Shown: in pieces, positions 27,163-35,679 of the stretch
Layout: each line of letters starts with the position of its first letter
Position numbering within the stretch: position 1 is the stretch's first letter
DNA from: Microbulbifer sp. HZ11
Lineage (GTDB): Bacteria > Pseudomonadota > Gammaproteobacteria > Pseudomonadales > Cellvibrionaceae
Direction of reading: 5' to 3'
Assembly (NCBI RefSeq): GCF_000708675.1
Contig: NZ_JELR01000002.1
Coordinates: forward strand, 558,001 to 622,000
Length of the DNA stretch: 64,000 bases
Position numbers and translations under genes: made by a program
The notes under the pieces: generated by a model
Database searches by the model: none
What the model was told of the DNA's origin: nothing
What the model saw: only the letters and a program-made list of their open reading frames with translations

Positions 27163-27863
27163 AAATCTGGCAACGCTCACTGATTCTGCTTTTACTGCCC
27201 TCCAGCGCACTGCTGACCACCGCGCTGCACCAGCCGCAAGATCCCAGGCCCGCCCCATACCATTTCACAAAAATTGATGCTTCCGGTGGGCCGCTGCCGA
27301 TCTGGTCCGGCCCCTGGTCTTGTGTGTGCGACCACCGCAGCGGGCTTTTATGGGAAGTGAAAACCGACAGCGAAAATATTCACGACGGCCTCTGGACTTA
27401 CTCCTGGTACGACAATTCCTGGGCTGACGTGCCTGACAACGATCAATTTACTGCCCAGCCCGCTGCTCACAGAGGGGCTCCCACAACCATCGGCACCCCG
27501 AATAACGGCGACTGTTACTTTGAGGAAGAGCGCTGCGATACCGCCGACCTGATCCGGCGCACCCGCGAAGAAAAATTATGTGGCGTTCAGGACTGGCGAC
27601 TGCCCACTGCTGCCGAACTGCAAACACTAATCTACACAGATGCAAAAGCCGGCCAGCCCACCATCGATACTGCGTTCTTTCCAAAAACCAAACGCGGTGA
27701 TTATTGGACTTCCGAGCAAGATGAATCGTTACAGACCGTTTACAACTATTTGAAGTCCGGCGCGGTGGCGGTCAGCTTTGTGGATGGGCAACCCATCACA
27801 ATTCCACACCGCAATGCAGCCTTTGTGCGCCTCGTTTCCGACAATTCAAAAAGCTGTCACTAA
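27159..27863 (+). CDS. DUF1566 domain exported protein
   Basis: A 234-aa protein with an N-terminal signal peptide or anchor (LILLLLPSSALLTTALHQP). The DUF1566 (Lcl C-terminal) fold is shown by TGLLWEVK-like GLLWEVKTDS, the DWRLPTAAELQTLIY signature (~147-161), GDYWTSEQ and a final FVRLVSD. Five or six Cys (WSCVCDHRSG, GDCYFEEERCDT, KLCGVQDW) may form disulfides or hold a cofactor. Its ATG overlaps the stop of the cytochrome fusion, so the two are translationally coupled and may act together in the periplasm. Confidence 0.82.
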   Translation: MKIWQRSLILLLLPSSALLTTALHQPQDPRPAPYHFTKIDASGGPLPIWSGPWSCVCDHRSGLLWEVKTDSENIHDGLWTYSWYDNSWADVPDNDQFTAQPAAHRGAPTTIGTPNNGDCYFEEERCDTADLIRRTREEKLCGVQDWRLPTAAELQTLIYTDAKAGQPTIDTAFFPKTKRGDYWTSEQDESLQTVYNYLKSGAVAVSFVDGQPITIPHRNAAFVRLVSDNSKSCH

Positions 27864-27949
27864 TCCCCTGCACACTGACTGCGCTGTATTTTTTCGTTCT
27901 TCTGATTTCCATTTATTTTCTTTCTATAAAAACCTGGACAGGAAAACCC

Positions 27950-30436
27950 ATGAAACAGTTTCTGGGAAGTAACCCTATTCGCTTGGCTGGCTCCGCGAGC
28001 CTGCTGATGGCCCTGTGCGCGGCAGACGCCAGTGCCGCCACCAAACACCACCGTCTGGTTTGGGACACCGACGGCCGCACCAGCGCGGTGATTGGCTTCT
28101 CCCCCGATGGCAACAGCACGAATCCGTATGTGAGTTACGGCTACTCCACCAATGAAAGCAGCTGGAGCAGTGCCGCTGTGGACGCCAGCTACACCTTCGA
28201 TGGCAGTATCGACAGCAGCTTTGTGCGCCTAGAAAATCTTTCCGCCGATTCCGATGTGTTCTTCCGCGTGTGTGACCAGGATGGCTGTGGCGATCGTTTC
28301 TGGTTCAAGACTGCCCCAAACGATAACTCCCCGTTTGTAGTAATTGCCGGCGGTGACACCCGCACCGGTCACACCAACCGTCGCCAGGGCAACCAACTGC
28401 TGGCAAAAATCCGCCCGCTTGCGGTCATGCACGGTGGTGACTTCACCGATGCCAACAGCGCCTCACAGATGAGCGCTTTTCTGGAAGACTGGGAACTCAC
28501 CTACTCCAGTGACACCATCGATGGAGTAAGCTATAAACGGATCTATCCACTGATCCCCACCCATGGCAACCACGAAGACGATAACTACTCCACCCTGTGT
28601 CAGGTATTCGGAGCGGACTTCAATGGCGACGGTAACTGTAACCCCAGCGATACCTACGGCGCGGTGCAGATTTCTCCACTGCTGCGGGTATATACCCTGA
28701 ACAGCCAGTTTAAAAACAGCGGCTGGTCTTCCTATGCCTCCGCCATGAACAACTGGCTGCAGAGTGATCTCGCCAGCTACGGCAGCAGCGCCCAATGGCG
28801 CTTTGCCCAGTACCACAAACCCATGTTCCCCCACTACACCGGTAAATCCGACAATGTGATTCTGCACAGCTGGTGGGCGCAAAACTTCTACGACTACGCC
28901 ATGAACCTGGTGGTGGAGTCCGACACTCATATGACCAAACTCACCCAGTCGGTAGCGCCCAGCGGTAACGGTTTTACCACCGCATCCAACGGCGGCACCG
29001 TATATGTAGGTGAAGGCAGCTGGGGGGCACCGGCGCGCTCCGCCAACGACCCCAAATCCTGGACCATCGATCTCGCCAGTATTCAGCAGTTTAAGGTGAT
29101 TCAGGTAAGCCCCAGTGAACTGACCGTGCGCACTGCGCAGTTCAATACCTCCGCCGGCTCCCTGAGCCGCGCCGACCGTGCCGCCGATCCCCTGGCACTG
29201 CCCGCCAACGTCAACTGGTGGAGTGCCAACCAGGTAGGCGAAGCCATGACCCTGGTGCGCAATAGCAGCAATCGCAGTGTGATCAGCGGCGGTAGTTCAT
29301 CAAGCAGTTCCTCAAGTAGTTCGTCGGGCAGTTCATCGAGCGGCGGCTCCGGCGGCAATGCGATCAACATGGCGGTCACCGACGATGTATTTGTCACCGC
29401 AAACCAGACCGGCACCAATTACGATGGCAGCAATGAAGGTCTGCTCGCGGACGGTTCCGACTCGACTTACGGGCAGATGATGACGCTGCTGAAATTCGAC
29501 CTGGACGAAGTGGCCAGCTGCAGCAATTTCAGCAACCTGACTCTGGAAGTGAACGTCACCAATTATTCCAACAGCAGCTTTGGCGTATTCCTGGCCAACA
29601 GCAACTGGCAGGAAGAATCCGCAACCTGGAGCAATATCGGCGGCAGTGGCATTCAGGGTACCCAGCTCGCGACCTTCACTCCCTCTTCTACCGGTCTGCG
29701 CCAGATCAGCCTGTCCGGCGGTGCGGTAGAGAGCTGGTTGAGCGGCAACAATACCGGCCTGGTGATTGCGTCGCTCGGTGGCAGCGACGGTGTGGACATG
29801 AACTCGAAAGAGACCGGTGTCGCCCCGGTGCTGACAGTAAACGCAGAGTGCAGCGGTTCCGGCAGCTCTTCCAGCAGTTCATCGGGCTCTGGTTCAGGTT
29901 CGGGCAGCTCATCGGGCTCTGGCAGCACCCAGCAGTTCGTGCAGGCGGCATCTGATGACGTATTTGTAAGTTCCGGCCGTAGCGGTAGCAATTATGACGG
30001 CGACAGCGACGGTCTTCTGGCTGATGGCAGCGACCGCTACTACGGCGAACTGTATACCCTGATCAAGTTTGATCTGAGCGGCGTGGAAAACTGCAGCAAC
30101 TTCTCCCGGGCCATGCTGGAACTGAATGTCACCGACCGCTCCGGCAATACCTATGGCGTGTACCGCGCCGCATCCAACTGGCAGGAAGGCAGTGCCACCT
30201 GGAACAGTGTCGGCGGCAGCGCCATGCTCGGTAACCAGCTGACCACCTTCGTGCCCAGCTCCACCGGCACCCGGCAGATTGACCTGCTGTCTTCCGGCAT
30301 TGTGGAAACCTGGCTGGCCGGCGCCAATACCGGTCTGGTAATTGCTCCTAACAATGGCAGCAACGGTGTGGATATGACCTCCAAAGAGACCGGTCAGGGC
30401 CCGCTGTTGCGACTGGAAGCGACCTGTAGCAATTAA
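27950..30436 (+). CDS. Secreted metallophosphatase with two DNRLRE-like modules
   Basis: An 828-aa exported enzyme. A signal peptide ends near ADASA (about 29). A small FN3-like domain (~30-125) precedes a calcineurin-like metallophosphatase core with GGDTR (~133), GGDFTD (~163), GNHED (~205), YHKP (~288) and SDTH (~324). This arrangement resembles purple acid phosphatases. A Ser-rich linker (~447-465) leads to a ~165-residue DNRLRE-like module, a second Ser/Gly linker (~636-660) and a second, similar module to the end; in both, DDVFV opens, LADGSD and NWQE..ATW recur and a Cys pair closes. The modules probably bind polysaccharide. Poly-Ser linkers are typical of Cellvibrio-group enzymes. Substrate unknown (phosphoester or phosphorylated glycan). 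Confidence 0.85.
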   Translation: MKQFLGSNPIRLAGSASLLMALCAADASAATKHHRLVWDTDGRTSAVIGFSPDGNSTNPYVSYGYSTNESSWSSAAVDASYTFDGSIDSSFVRLENLSADSDVFFRVCDQDGCGDRFWFKTAPNDNSPFVVIAGGDTRTGHTNRRQGNQLLAKIRPLAVMHGGDFTDANSASQMSAFLEDWELTYSSDTIDGVSYKRIYPLIPTHGNHEDDNYSTLCQVFGADFNGDGNCNPSDTYGAVQISPLLRVYTLNSQFKNSGWSSYASAMNNWLQSDLASYGSSAQWRFAQYHKPMFPHYTGKSDNVILHSWWAQNFYDYAMNLVVESDTHMTKLTQSVAPSGNGFTTASNGGTVYVGEGSWGAPARSANDPKSWTIDLASIQQFKVIQVSPSELTVRTAQFNTSAGSLSRADRAADPLALPANVNWWSANQVGEAMTLVRNSSNRSVISGGSSSSSSSSSSSGSSSSGGSGGNAINMAVTDDVFVTANQTGTNYDGSNEGLLADGSDSTYGQMMTLLKFDLDEVASCSNFSNLTLEVNVTNYSNSSFGVFLANSNWQEESATWSNIGGSGIQGTQLATFTPSSTGLRQISLSGGAVESWLSGNNTGLVIASLGGSDGVDMNSKETGVAPVLTVNAECSGSGSSSSSSSGSGSGSGSSSGSGSTQQFVQAASDDVFVSSGRSGSNYDGDSDGLLADGSDRYYGELYTLIKFDLSGVENCSNFSRAMLELNVTDRSGNTYGVYRAASNWQEGSATWNSVGGSAMLGNQLTTFVPSSTGTRQIDLLSSGIVETWLAGANTGLVIAPNNGSNGVDMTSKETGQGPLLRLEATCSN

Positions 30437-30463
30437 TCTGCGGCATGGCTTTCCGCCTTTCAT

Positions 30464-30500
30464 AAAAAAGGGGGCTTCCGGATCGGAAGCCCCCTTTTTT
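30464..30500. terminator. Bidirectional terminator
   Basis: Perfect 17-bp arms, A6-GGGGGCTTCCG and CGGAAGCCCCC-T6, around GAT. It serves both the phosphatase gene and the convergent peptidase gene. Confidence 0.92.
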
Positions 30501-30514
30501 ACACCACAAGCGTG

Positions 30515-32722
30515 TTATTCCGATGCCTTCAGAGTGCGATCAAAAAAGTCCTTCATCATCTGATGCCAGTGCTTACGGGTTTCCTTGCCGCGCAGGCTGT
30601 GCTTTTTGCCGGGATAAGTCATCAGTTCAAACTGCTGACCGTTGTCCTGCAACTGCTTGATCAGTTTGGTGGTGTTGGTAAACAGCACATTGTCATCCGC
30701 CATGCCGTGATAAATCAGCAGTGGGCCTTTCAGATCCTTGGCATAGGGAAAGACCGACGCTGCCTCATAGGCTTCCGGCACCTGATTCGGGTTGCCCATA
30801 TAGCGCTCGGTATAGTGGGTATCGTACAGCCCCCAGTCGGTCACCGGCGCACCAGAAATACCGGCCTTAAAATAATCCCCGGTCTTGAACATGGTCATCA
30901 GCGCCATATAGCCGCCATAGCTGTGGCCGTAAACACCAATGCGGTCCGGATCTACAAACGGCAGTGAGCGCAGGAATTTCACCCCGGTCACCTGATCTTC
31001 CACTTCCACGCCGCCCATTTTTTTGAAGATGGGATCTTCAAATTTTTTGCCGCGATTCGCGGAACCGCGGTTATCCAGCGTGAAAACCACATAACCCTGC
31101 TGGGCCATAAACTGGTTGAAGGGCCTGTCCCAGCTGTTGGTAACCAGCTGCGCGTGGGGGCCGCCGTACAGGAATACCATGGTCGGGTAGGACTTCTTGG
31201 GATCAAAGCCCGCGGGCTTGTATAAGCGGTAATAAAGCGTGTGCCCTTCCGGTGCCTCAATTTGACCAAACTCCGGCTCGATCCAGTCACTCATATACGG
31301 GTACAGCGGGTGGTCTTTCTCCACCTTGTTTTCCTGCAGCCAGGTCACGCGCTTGCCATCGGTACCGTGCAGGCTAACCTGAGCCGGTGTGCTTGGATTG
31401 GAGTAGGTATCGATATAGCCAGAGGCATCAGCGGCAAATTTGATGCTGTGCATGCCGGCGCGGGAGGAGATTTTTTCAATCTTGCCGCTGCCGTTCAGGT
31501 CGGTCACATACAGGTGGCGCTCCAGCGGCGTGTCTTTGCGACCGGAGAAATAGACATTGCCGGATTTCTCGTCCAGCGCTTCCAGTTCGTCGATAGCCCA
31601 GTCACCACGAGTTAGCTGCGCCAGTTGTTTGCCGGAAAAATCATACAGGTAAAGGTGCTTGAAACCGTCCTTTTCCGACGCCCAGATAAAGCGGTCGCTG
31701 TCTTTCAGAAAGCGCAGGTCGTGGAACAGGTTCACCCAGGTATCGCTGGTTTCCACCAGTGCGTTGCGGGTCTTGCCGCTGGGGATATCCACAAAGCGCA
31801 GTTCCAGTCTGTTCTGGCTGCGGTTCTGCCATTGGTAGGAAAGCAGGTTATCCCGCGCCCATTTCACCCGCGCAATATAGATATCTTCGTCTTTGCCGAG
31901 ATCCAGCCACTGGGTTTTTCCGCTGGCGAGATCCAGCACACCCAGTTTGATTTTTACATTGGAGCGGCCGGCAGCAGGGTAGCGCTGCTTGATCATATCG
32001 ATGCGATCCGCATAGATCTCGCTGCGGGTAACTTCATCCACCGGACTCTCATCCACCTGGAGGAAAGCGATGCGCCTTTCATCCGGCGACCACCAGTAAC
32101 CGGTCATGCGGTCCATTTCTTCCTGGGCGACGAATTCCGCCATTCCGTTTTTGATCGGGCCCTTACCATCACTGGTCAGTTGACGTTCCTTACCGCTCTC
32201 CAGGTCTACCACAAAAATATTCTGGTCGCGTATAAACGAAACAAAATTACCTTTGGGCGACACCCGCACATCGGTTTCAAAGGCTTCGGTTTCCGTCAGG
32301 CGTCTGGACTTCCCGGCATCCAGGGAGTAATAAAAGACATCACCGGCCAGAGGAAATAACAGTGACCGGCCATCTTTAGACCAGCTGTACTCCATGATAC
32401 CGCTGCCAAAAATCCGCTGGCGCTCGCGCCGTGCCTTTTCTTCATCGGAAAGATTTTCTTCGCCACTGTGAAGCGTATCGGAATCCACCAGCATACGGGT
32501 TTCACCGTCACTCAGGCGGTACTCCCACAGATCGTAGCGGTTGTAATCTTCCTCGCGACCTTTAAGAAAAGTGACCCGACTGCCGTCCGGGGAGTACTGC
32601 AAAGCGCGAGGGCTTATACCGCTCAAGGCGGGATCGGAGAAGATTCGGTCGATCGTGAGCTGCTCGGCAGCGCAAAATCCCGAGAAAACAGACAAAACCA
32701 GAGGAACAGCTAATCGTTTCAT
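30515..32722 (-). CDS. Dipeptidyl peptidase IV-type S9 peptidase
   Basis: A 735-aa exported serine peptidase that removes N-terminal X-Pro/X-Ala dipeptides. Signal peptide MKRLAVPLVLSVFSGFCAAE, an eight-bladed propeller (YSWSKDGRSLLFP, SPKGNFVSFIRDQNIFV, ending GMHSIKFAADASGY) and a C-terminal hydrolase domain. Catalytic residues are S601 in GVYGHSYGGYMAL, D676 in GMADDNVLF and H708 in GKKHSLRG. The Glu motif QEEMDRMTGYWWSPDE, which fixes the substrate amino end in DPP-IV, is present. The start is ATG 32722 (or 32728); the frame is open further but adds a non-signal leader. Monocistronic; probably supplies dipeptides from marine protein. Confidence 0.92.
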   Translation of the reverse strand: MKRLAVPLVLSVFSGFCAAEQLTIDRIFSDPALSGISPRALQYSPDGSRVTFLKGREEDYNRYDLWEYRLSDGETRMLVDSDTLHSGEENLSDEEKARRERQRIFGSGIMEYSWSKDGRSLLFPLAGDVFYYSLDAGKSRRLTETEAFETDVRVSPKGNFVSFIRDQNIFVVDLESGKERQLTSDGKGPIKNGMAEFVAQEEMDRMTGYWWSPDERRIAFLQVDESPVDEVTRSEIYADRIDMIKQRYPAAGRSNVKIKLGVLDLASGKTQWLDLGKDEDIYIARVKWARDNLLSYQWQNRSQNRLELRFVDIPSGKTRNALVETSDTWVNLFHDLRFLKDSDRFIWASEKDGFKHLYLYDFSGKQLAQLTRGDWAIDELEALDEKSGNVYFSGRKDTPLERHLYVTDLNGSGKIEKISSRAGMHSIKFAADASGYIDTYSNPSTPAQVSLHGTDGKRVTWLQENKVEKDHPLYPYMSDWIEPEFGQIEAPEGHTLYYRLYKPAGFDPKKSYPTMVFLYGGPHAQLVTNSWDRPFNQFMAQQGYVVFTLDNRGSANRGKKFEDPIFKKMGGVEVEDQVTGVKFLRSLPFVDPDRIGVYGHSYGGYMALMTMFKTGDYFKAGISGAPVTDWGLYDTHYTERYMGNPNQVPEAYEAASVFPYAKDLKGPLLIYHGMADDNVLFTNTTKLIKQLQDNGQQFELMTYPGKKHSLRGKETRKHWHQMMKDFFDRTLKASE

Positions 32723-32955
32723 AATCATCAAGGTCGCCACGTGAACCATCCACCAAAACTGGCGGTAAAAATGACATAAATCCATGGGAATTAGTAGCCA
32801 GGAGGCGATGAAACCGGCATTCAGCAGGTTCAGCGTCACGCTCACGTAAAAATTTCACACAGGTCTGAAAAATCTACCACTGACCTTTCCCGGTACAGAC
32901 AGAAATTTATCCGCAATTTTGCGCAAAGCAAGGCACATTGCCGCCTGGCGAGAAT

Positions 32956-32971
32956 TGGCACGGTGTTTGCG
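32956..32971 (+). promoter_or_regulatory. Sigma-54 promoter before DUF1328 gene
   Basis: TGGCACGGTGTTTGCG matches the -24/-12 consensus TGGCACG-N4-TTGC at every fixed position. Transcription would start near 32982, 40 bases before the DUF1328 start codon. The sigma-54 activator gene lies 0.6 kb downstream. Confidence 0.85.
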
Positions 32972-33021
32972 AAACCTCCATCGACACACAGCCATGCACT
33001 GCACCCATACGGAGATACGAC

Positions 33022-33198
33022 ATGCTTGGATGGTCTATTGCCTTTCTCATTATTGCCCTGATAGCGGCGCTATTCGGATTTACCGGTATCGCCAGCGCCT
33101 CAGCCGGTATTGCGAAGGTCATCTTTTTTATCTTTATCGTCCTGTGGCTAATTGCACTGGCCGCAAACGCCATTCGCGGCCGGGGCCCGAAGCCTTAA
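33022..33198 (+). CDS. DUF1328 small membrane protein (YtjA-like)
   Basis: A 58-aa inner-membrane protein with two TM helices: [50 protein letters not shown]. The pattern [14 protein letters not shown] between the helices is the DUF1328 mark. Members are stress-linked small proteins of unknown activity. GGAG lies 7 bases before ATG. It is the first gene behind a near-perfect sigma-54 promoter and probably shares a transcript with the small lipoprotein gene 57 bases downstream. Confidence 0.88.
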   Translation: MLGWSIAFLIIALIAALFGFTGIASASAGIAKVIFFIFIVLWLIALAANAIRGRGPKP

Positions 33199-33255
33199 CA
33201 GGCCGCACTCTTGACCTATAAATCTGACTATTGATTTCAACCAAGGAGCAAACCT

Positions 33256-33453
33256 ATGAAAATCTTCAAGAATGCTTTTTTTATGGTACTGGCCATTACC
33301 GCAGCCATGAGCCTGGCAGCCTGCAGTGAAGAGAAAGATGCGGAGTCGATCGGAGAAACCATCGACGAGACGGTCACTGATACAGGAAACGCGATTGAAG
33401 ACACCTGTGAAGATATGAAAGAGGAAGCAAATGCGGAAGATACCGACTGCTAA
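33256..33453 (+). CDS. Small acidic lipoprotein
   Basis: A 65-aa lipoprotein. The signal peptide ends in the lipobox LAAC (Cys 23), and the mature part is only ~43 residues, strongly acidic (SEEKDAESIGETIDETVTDTGNAIEDTCEDMKEEANAEDTDC), with two further Cys. A heptad-like pattern suggests one amphipathic helix, as in small envelope lipoproteins such as entericidin-type peptides; no family is certain. AAGGAG precedes the ATG. It is read with the DUF1328 gene and stops at a strong terminator. Confidence 0.8.
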   Translation: MKIFKNAFFMVLAITAAMSLAACSEEKDAESIGETIDETVTDTGNAIEDTCEDMKEEANAEDTDC

Positions 33454-33483
33454 CCGTTGGACCCGAAAACAATTTTCGGCCAG

Positions 33484-33514
33484 AAAAAAGGGAGCGCATT
33501 GCGCTCCCTTTTTT
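33484..33514. terminator. Bidirectional terminator
   Basis: Perfect 14-bp arms A6-GGGAGCGC and GCGCTCCC-T6 around ATT, between the lipoprotein gene and the convergent sigma-54 activator gene. Confidence 0.92.
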
Positions 33515-33546
33515 AAGGTTGAGATAAAAGGCTGAGCTGAACAAAG

Positions 33547-34938
33547 CTACTCGCCATTCAATGAATCAATCACCGATTGCGCACTGGCGTCGCTGCCAGC
33601 TTTCTCGTATTTCTCCAGCTTGTTGTACAGCGTTTTCACACTGATCCCAAGCTGCTCTGCGGTCTCCGTTTTATTGCCATCGTTCTGCTCAAGAGTGCGT
33701 TCAATTGCCACCTGTTCGAGCACATCTAACGGCACACCTGCGGGCACCTGCGTTGTCACCGAAGCCGGGCTCTGCTCCCCATCAACCTCTCCAAGAATAA
33801 TATGCTGAGGCTCTATGACATTTTCGGCAAGAATAAATGCGCGCTCGACACAGTATTTGAGCTCCCGCACATTTCCGGGCCACCGGTGTTGTGCCAGCAG
33901 TTTCAGAGCCTCCGCACTGAACACCTTGGCAGTGTCTTCCTCACTATTGCGATACACCAGGAAATGTTGAGCCAGGCCCGTAATATCGTCACCGCGATCG
34001 CGCAGCGGCGGGACGCGAATAGGAAACTGGCAAAGTCTGAAATAGAGGTCCTCGCGAAAAATGCCCTCATTGACCGCCGCCTCGGGGTCACGGTTTGTCG
34101 CCGAGACCACGCGCACGTCGGTTTTCCGCAGCTGGCTGCTGCCCAGAGGACGATACTCACCGGTCTCGAGCACCCGAAGTAACTTGACCTGATGTTCGAG
34201 TGACATTTCTGTCACCTCATCAAGAAACAGCGTGCCTCCCTCGGCCTGTGCGAACAATCCATCGTGGGCTTTATGGGCACCGGTAAATGCCCCTCTGGCA
34301 TGGCCAAATAACTCGCTCTCAACCAGTTCAGGGCTCAGGGCACCACAGTTGACAGCCACAAACGGAGCCAACGAGCGACCACTGGCCTGGTGCAGTGTAT
34401 TGGCCACCAGCTCTTTACCGACGCCGCTCTCCCCCACCACCATGACATTCGCCTCGGAACCTGCCACCTTCCGCAGAGTCCGATAAAGTTTGCGCATGGG
34501 GCGTGCGGACCCCACCAACAGACCGTACTGATCCAGTTGGCTGCTGACCGGTCTCTCCTGAGGCTCCGACTCGACATCCAGCTCAGACACGATCTCTGCG
34601 ATTGCCTCTCCGATATCTTCCGCATCGTAAGGCTGCCGGAAATGAAAGCCACCAGACCGCGAGGTCGCCTTATCGAGTGCCTCATTGGGGGTACCGTCAC
34701 TGAGAAAGAGGTATTCGCACTCTGCCAGAGTATGGGATTCCGCAAGCGGCCACAGCGCATCAATATCGCACTCAGCGGTGTCAACAACCGCCAGGTCATA
34801 GCAATTGGCGAGCAATGCATCCAGCCACTTGTCGTCATCGCTAAAGTCATCTTTTGCGAGGGGGCTTTCCAGTGAGCCGATTACCCGCTCACGGATGGCC
34901 GCGTCCTTGATTCTCAGAAATACACGTCTCCGGCTCAT
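33547..34938 (-). CDS. Sigma-54-dependent activator with degenerate receiver
   Basis: A 463-aa NtrC-type enhancer-binding protein. The N-terminal ~120 residues look like a receiver (YDLAVVDTAE, FHFRQP), but the acidic pair of the first loop is absent and the Lys of the usual F-x-K-P motif is Gln/Arg, so phosphorylation is doubtful. The AAA+ domain is complete: Walker A GESGVGKE, the sigma-54-contact loop GAFTGA, Walker B GGTLFLDEV, and arginine-finger region FREDLYFRL. A Fis-type HTH closes it (ERTLEQNDGNKTETAEQLGISVKTLYNKL). No kinase gene is adjacent. Three sigma-54 promoters lie around it, making its neighbours the obvious targets. Confidence 0.92.
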   Translation of the reverse strand: MSRRRVFLRIKDAAIRERVIGSLESPLAKDDFSDDDKWLDALLANCYDLAVVDTAECDIDALWPLAESHTLAECEYLFLSDGTPNEALDKATSRSGGFHFRQPYDAEDIGEAIAEIVSELDVESEPQERPVSSQLDQYGLLVGSARPMRKLYRTLRKVAGSEANVMVVGESGVGKELVANTLHQASGRSLAPFVAVNCGALSPELVESELFGHARGAFTGAHKAHDGLFAQAEGGTLFLDEVTEMSLEHQVKLLRVLETGEYRPLGSSQLRKTDVRVVSATNRDPEAAVNEGIFREDLYFRLCQFPIRVPPLRDRGDDITGLAQHFLVYRNSEEDTAKVFSAEALKLLAQHRWPGNVRELKYCVERAFILAENVIEPQHIILGEVDGEQSPASVTTQVPAGVPLDVLEQVAIERTLEQNDGNKTETAEQLGISVKTLYNKLEKYEKAGSDASAQSVIDSLNGE

Positions 34939-35005
34939 TCCCAGTTCCTTATAAAGTCAACATATGAATGCTCAACAACAGTAACGCCAGAGCGCAAGGC
35001 CCCAC

Positions 35006-35021
35006 TGGCACGGGGATTGAA
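35006..35021 (+). promoter_or_regulatory. Sigma-54-like promoter before ORF166
   Basis: TGGCACGGGGATTGAA fits TGGCACG-N4-TTGC except for A in place of C at the -12 element. The start would be near 35032, about 68 bases ahead of the GTG start at 35100. Confidence 0.6.
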
Positions 35022-35099
35022 TTGTATCACCATGTAAACGCGAATGTTTTCGCACTCGCTCTACCCTCACTCGGTAGCGAGGACGAACAGGAGGACATT

Positions 35100-35600
35100 G
35101 TGGCCAACCAGAAATTTTCGAATTCCCCGTTAAAATCCGATTATCCGTCGGTTATTTTCCGCAGAATGGCGGAACTACATCACACAAGTACCCATGCAGC
35201 CAGGTTTTACGGTTCCCGGCTCAGCCCCAGCTTGGACTATCCACTACGAAAATGTTTCCAGAACCTGAAAAATTTACATGGCAACCTGAAAAATATTCTA
35301 TCCGCGGAGTTACGAGCACATACGCAACACCACGCTTCAGGCCGAGACAAATCGTCCCTGGAGACTGACTCGAGAGCCACGGAGATCGCTCTGCGCTACC
35401 GCTCTCTTTCCCTACTGGTCCCCAAGCCCGGACCGGACCTGATTGACTACCTGGTTACCACGGAACGCCGTCAGAAGCGCTTACACCGGGAGTTACTCGA
35501 AGAACTGGGTGACGCGTCGCTGAAGATTTCGATCTCCGCGCAGACAGCGATGTTACAGGTCACCATAGATCGAATGGCCGCCTTTGCCGCGCACAATTAA
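35100..35600 (+). CDS. Unknown 166-aa helical protein
   Basis: I do not recognise this family. The protein is soluble and mostly helical, with a predicted coiled or four-helix character: RMAELHHTSTHAARFYGSRL, FQNLKNLHGNLKNILSAEL and DYLVTTERRQKRLHRELLEELGD. The start is GTG 35100, chosen for a perfect AGGAGG five bases upstream; the frame is open back to an ATG at 34968, but that part lacks a ribosome site and contains the promoter. It is divergent from the sigma-54 activator and lies 80 bases before the BON gene. Its sigma-54-like promoter ties it to the same regulon. Confidence 0.72.
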   Translation: MANQKFSNSPLKSDYPSVIFRRMAELHHTSTHAARFYGSRLSPSLDYPLRKCFQNLKNLHGNLKNILSAELRAHTQHHASGRDKSSLETDSRATEIALRYRSLSLLVPKPGPDLIDYLVTTERRQKRLHRELLEELGDASLKISISAQTAMLQVTIDRMAAFAAHN

Positions 35601-35626
35601 GTCGGTGACAGGCGAAAATTTTAAAT

Positions 35627-35642
35627 TGGCATGGTGGTTGCA
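35627..35642 (+). promoter_or_regulatory. Sigma-54 promoter before the BON gene
   Basis: TGGCATGGTGGTTGCA matches TGGCACG-N4-TTGCA with one change (T for C at the sixth base). Both invariant dinucleotides (GG, GC) are present. The start would be near 35653, 27 bases before the ATG. Confidence 0.78.
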
Positions 35643-35679
35643 ATTATCCGGTCGTCAACAGCAAAAAAGGATCTCAGAA

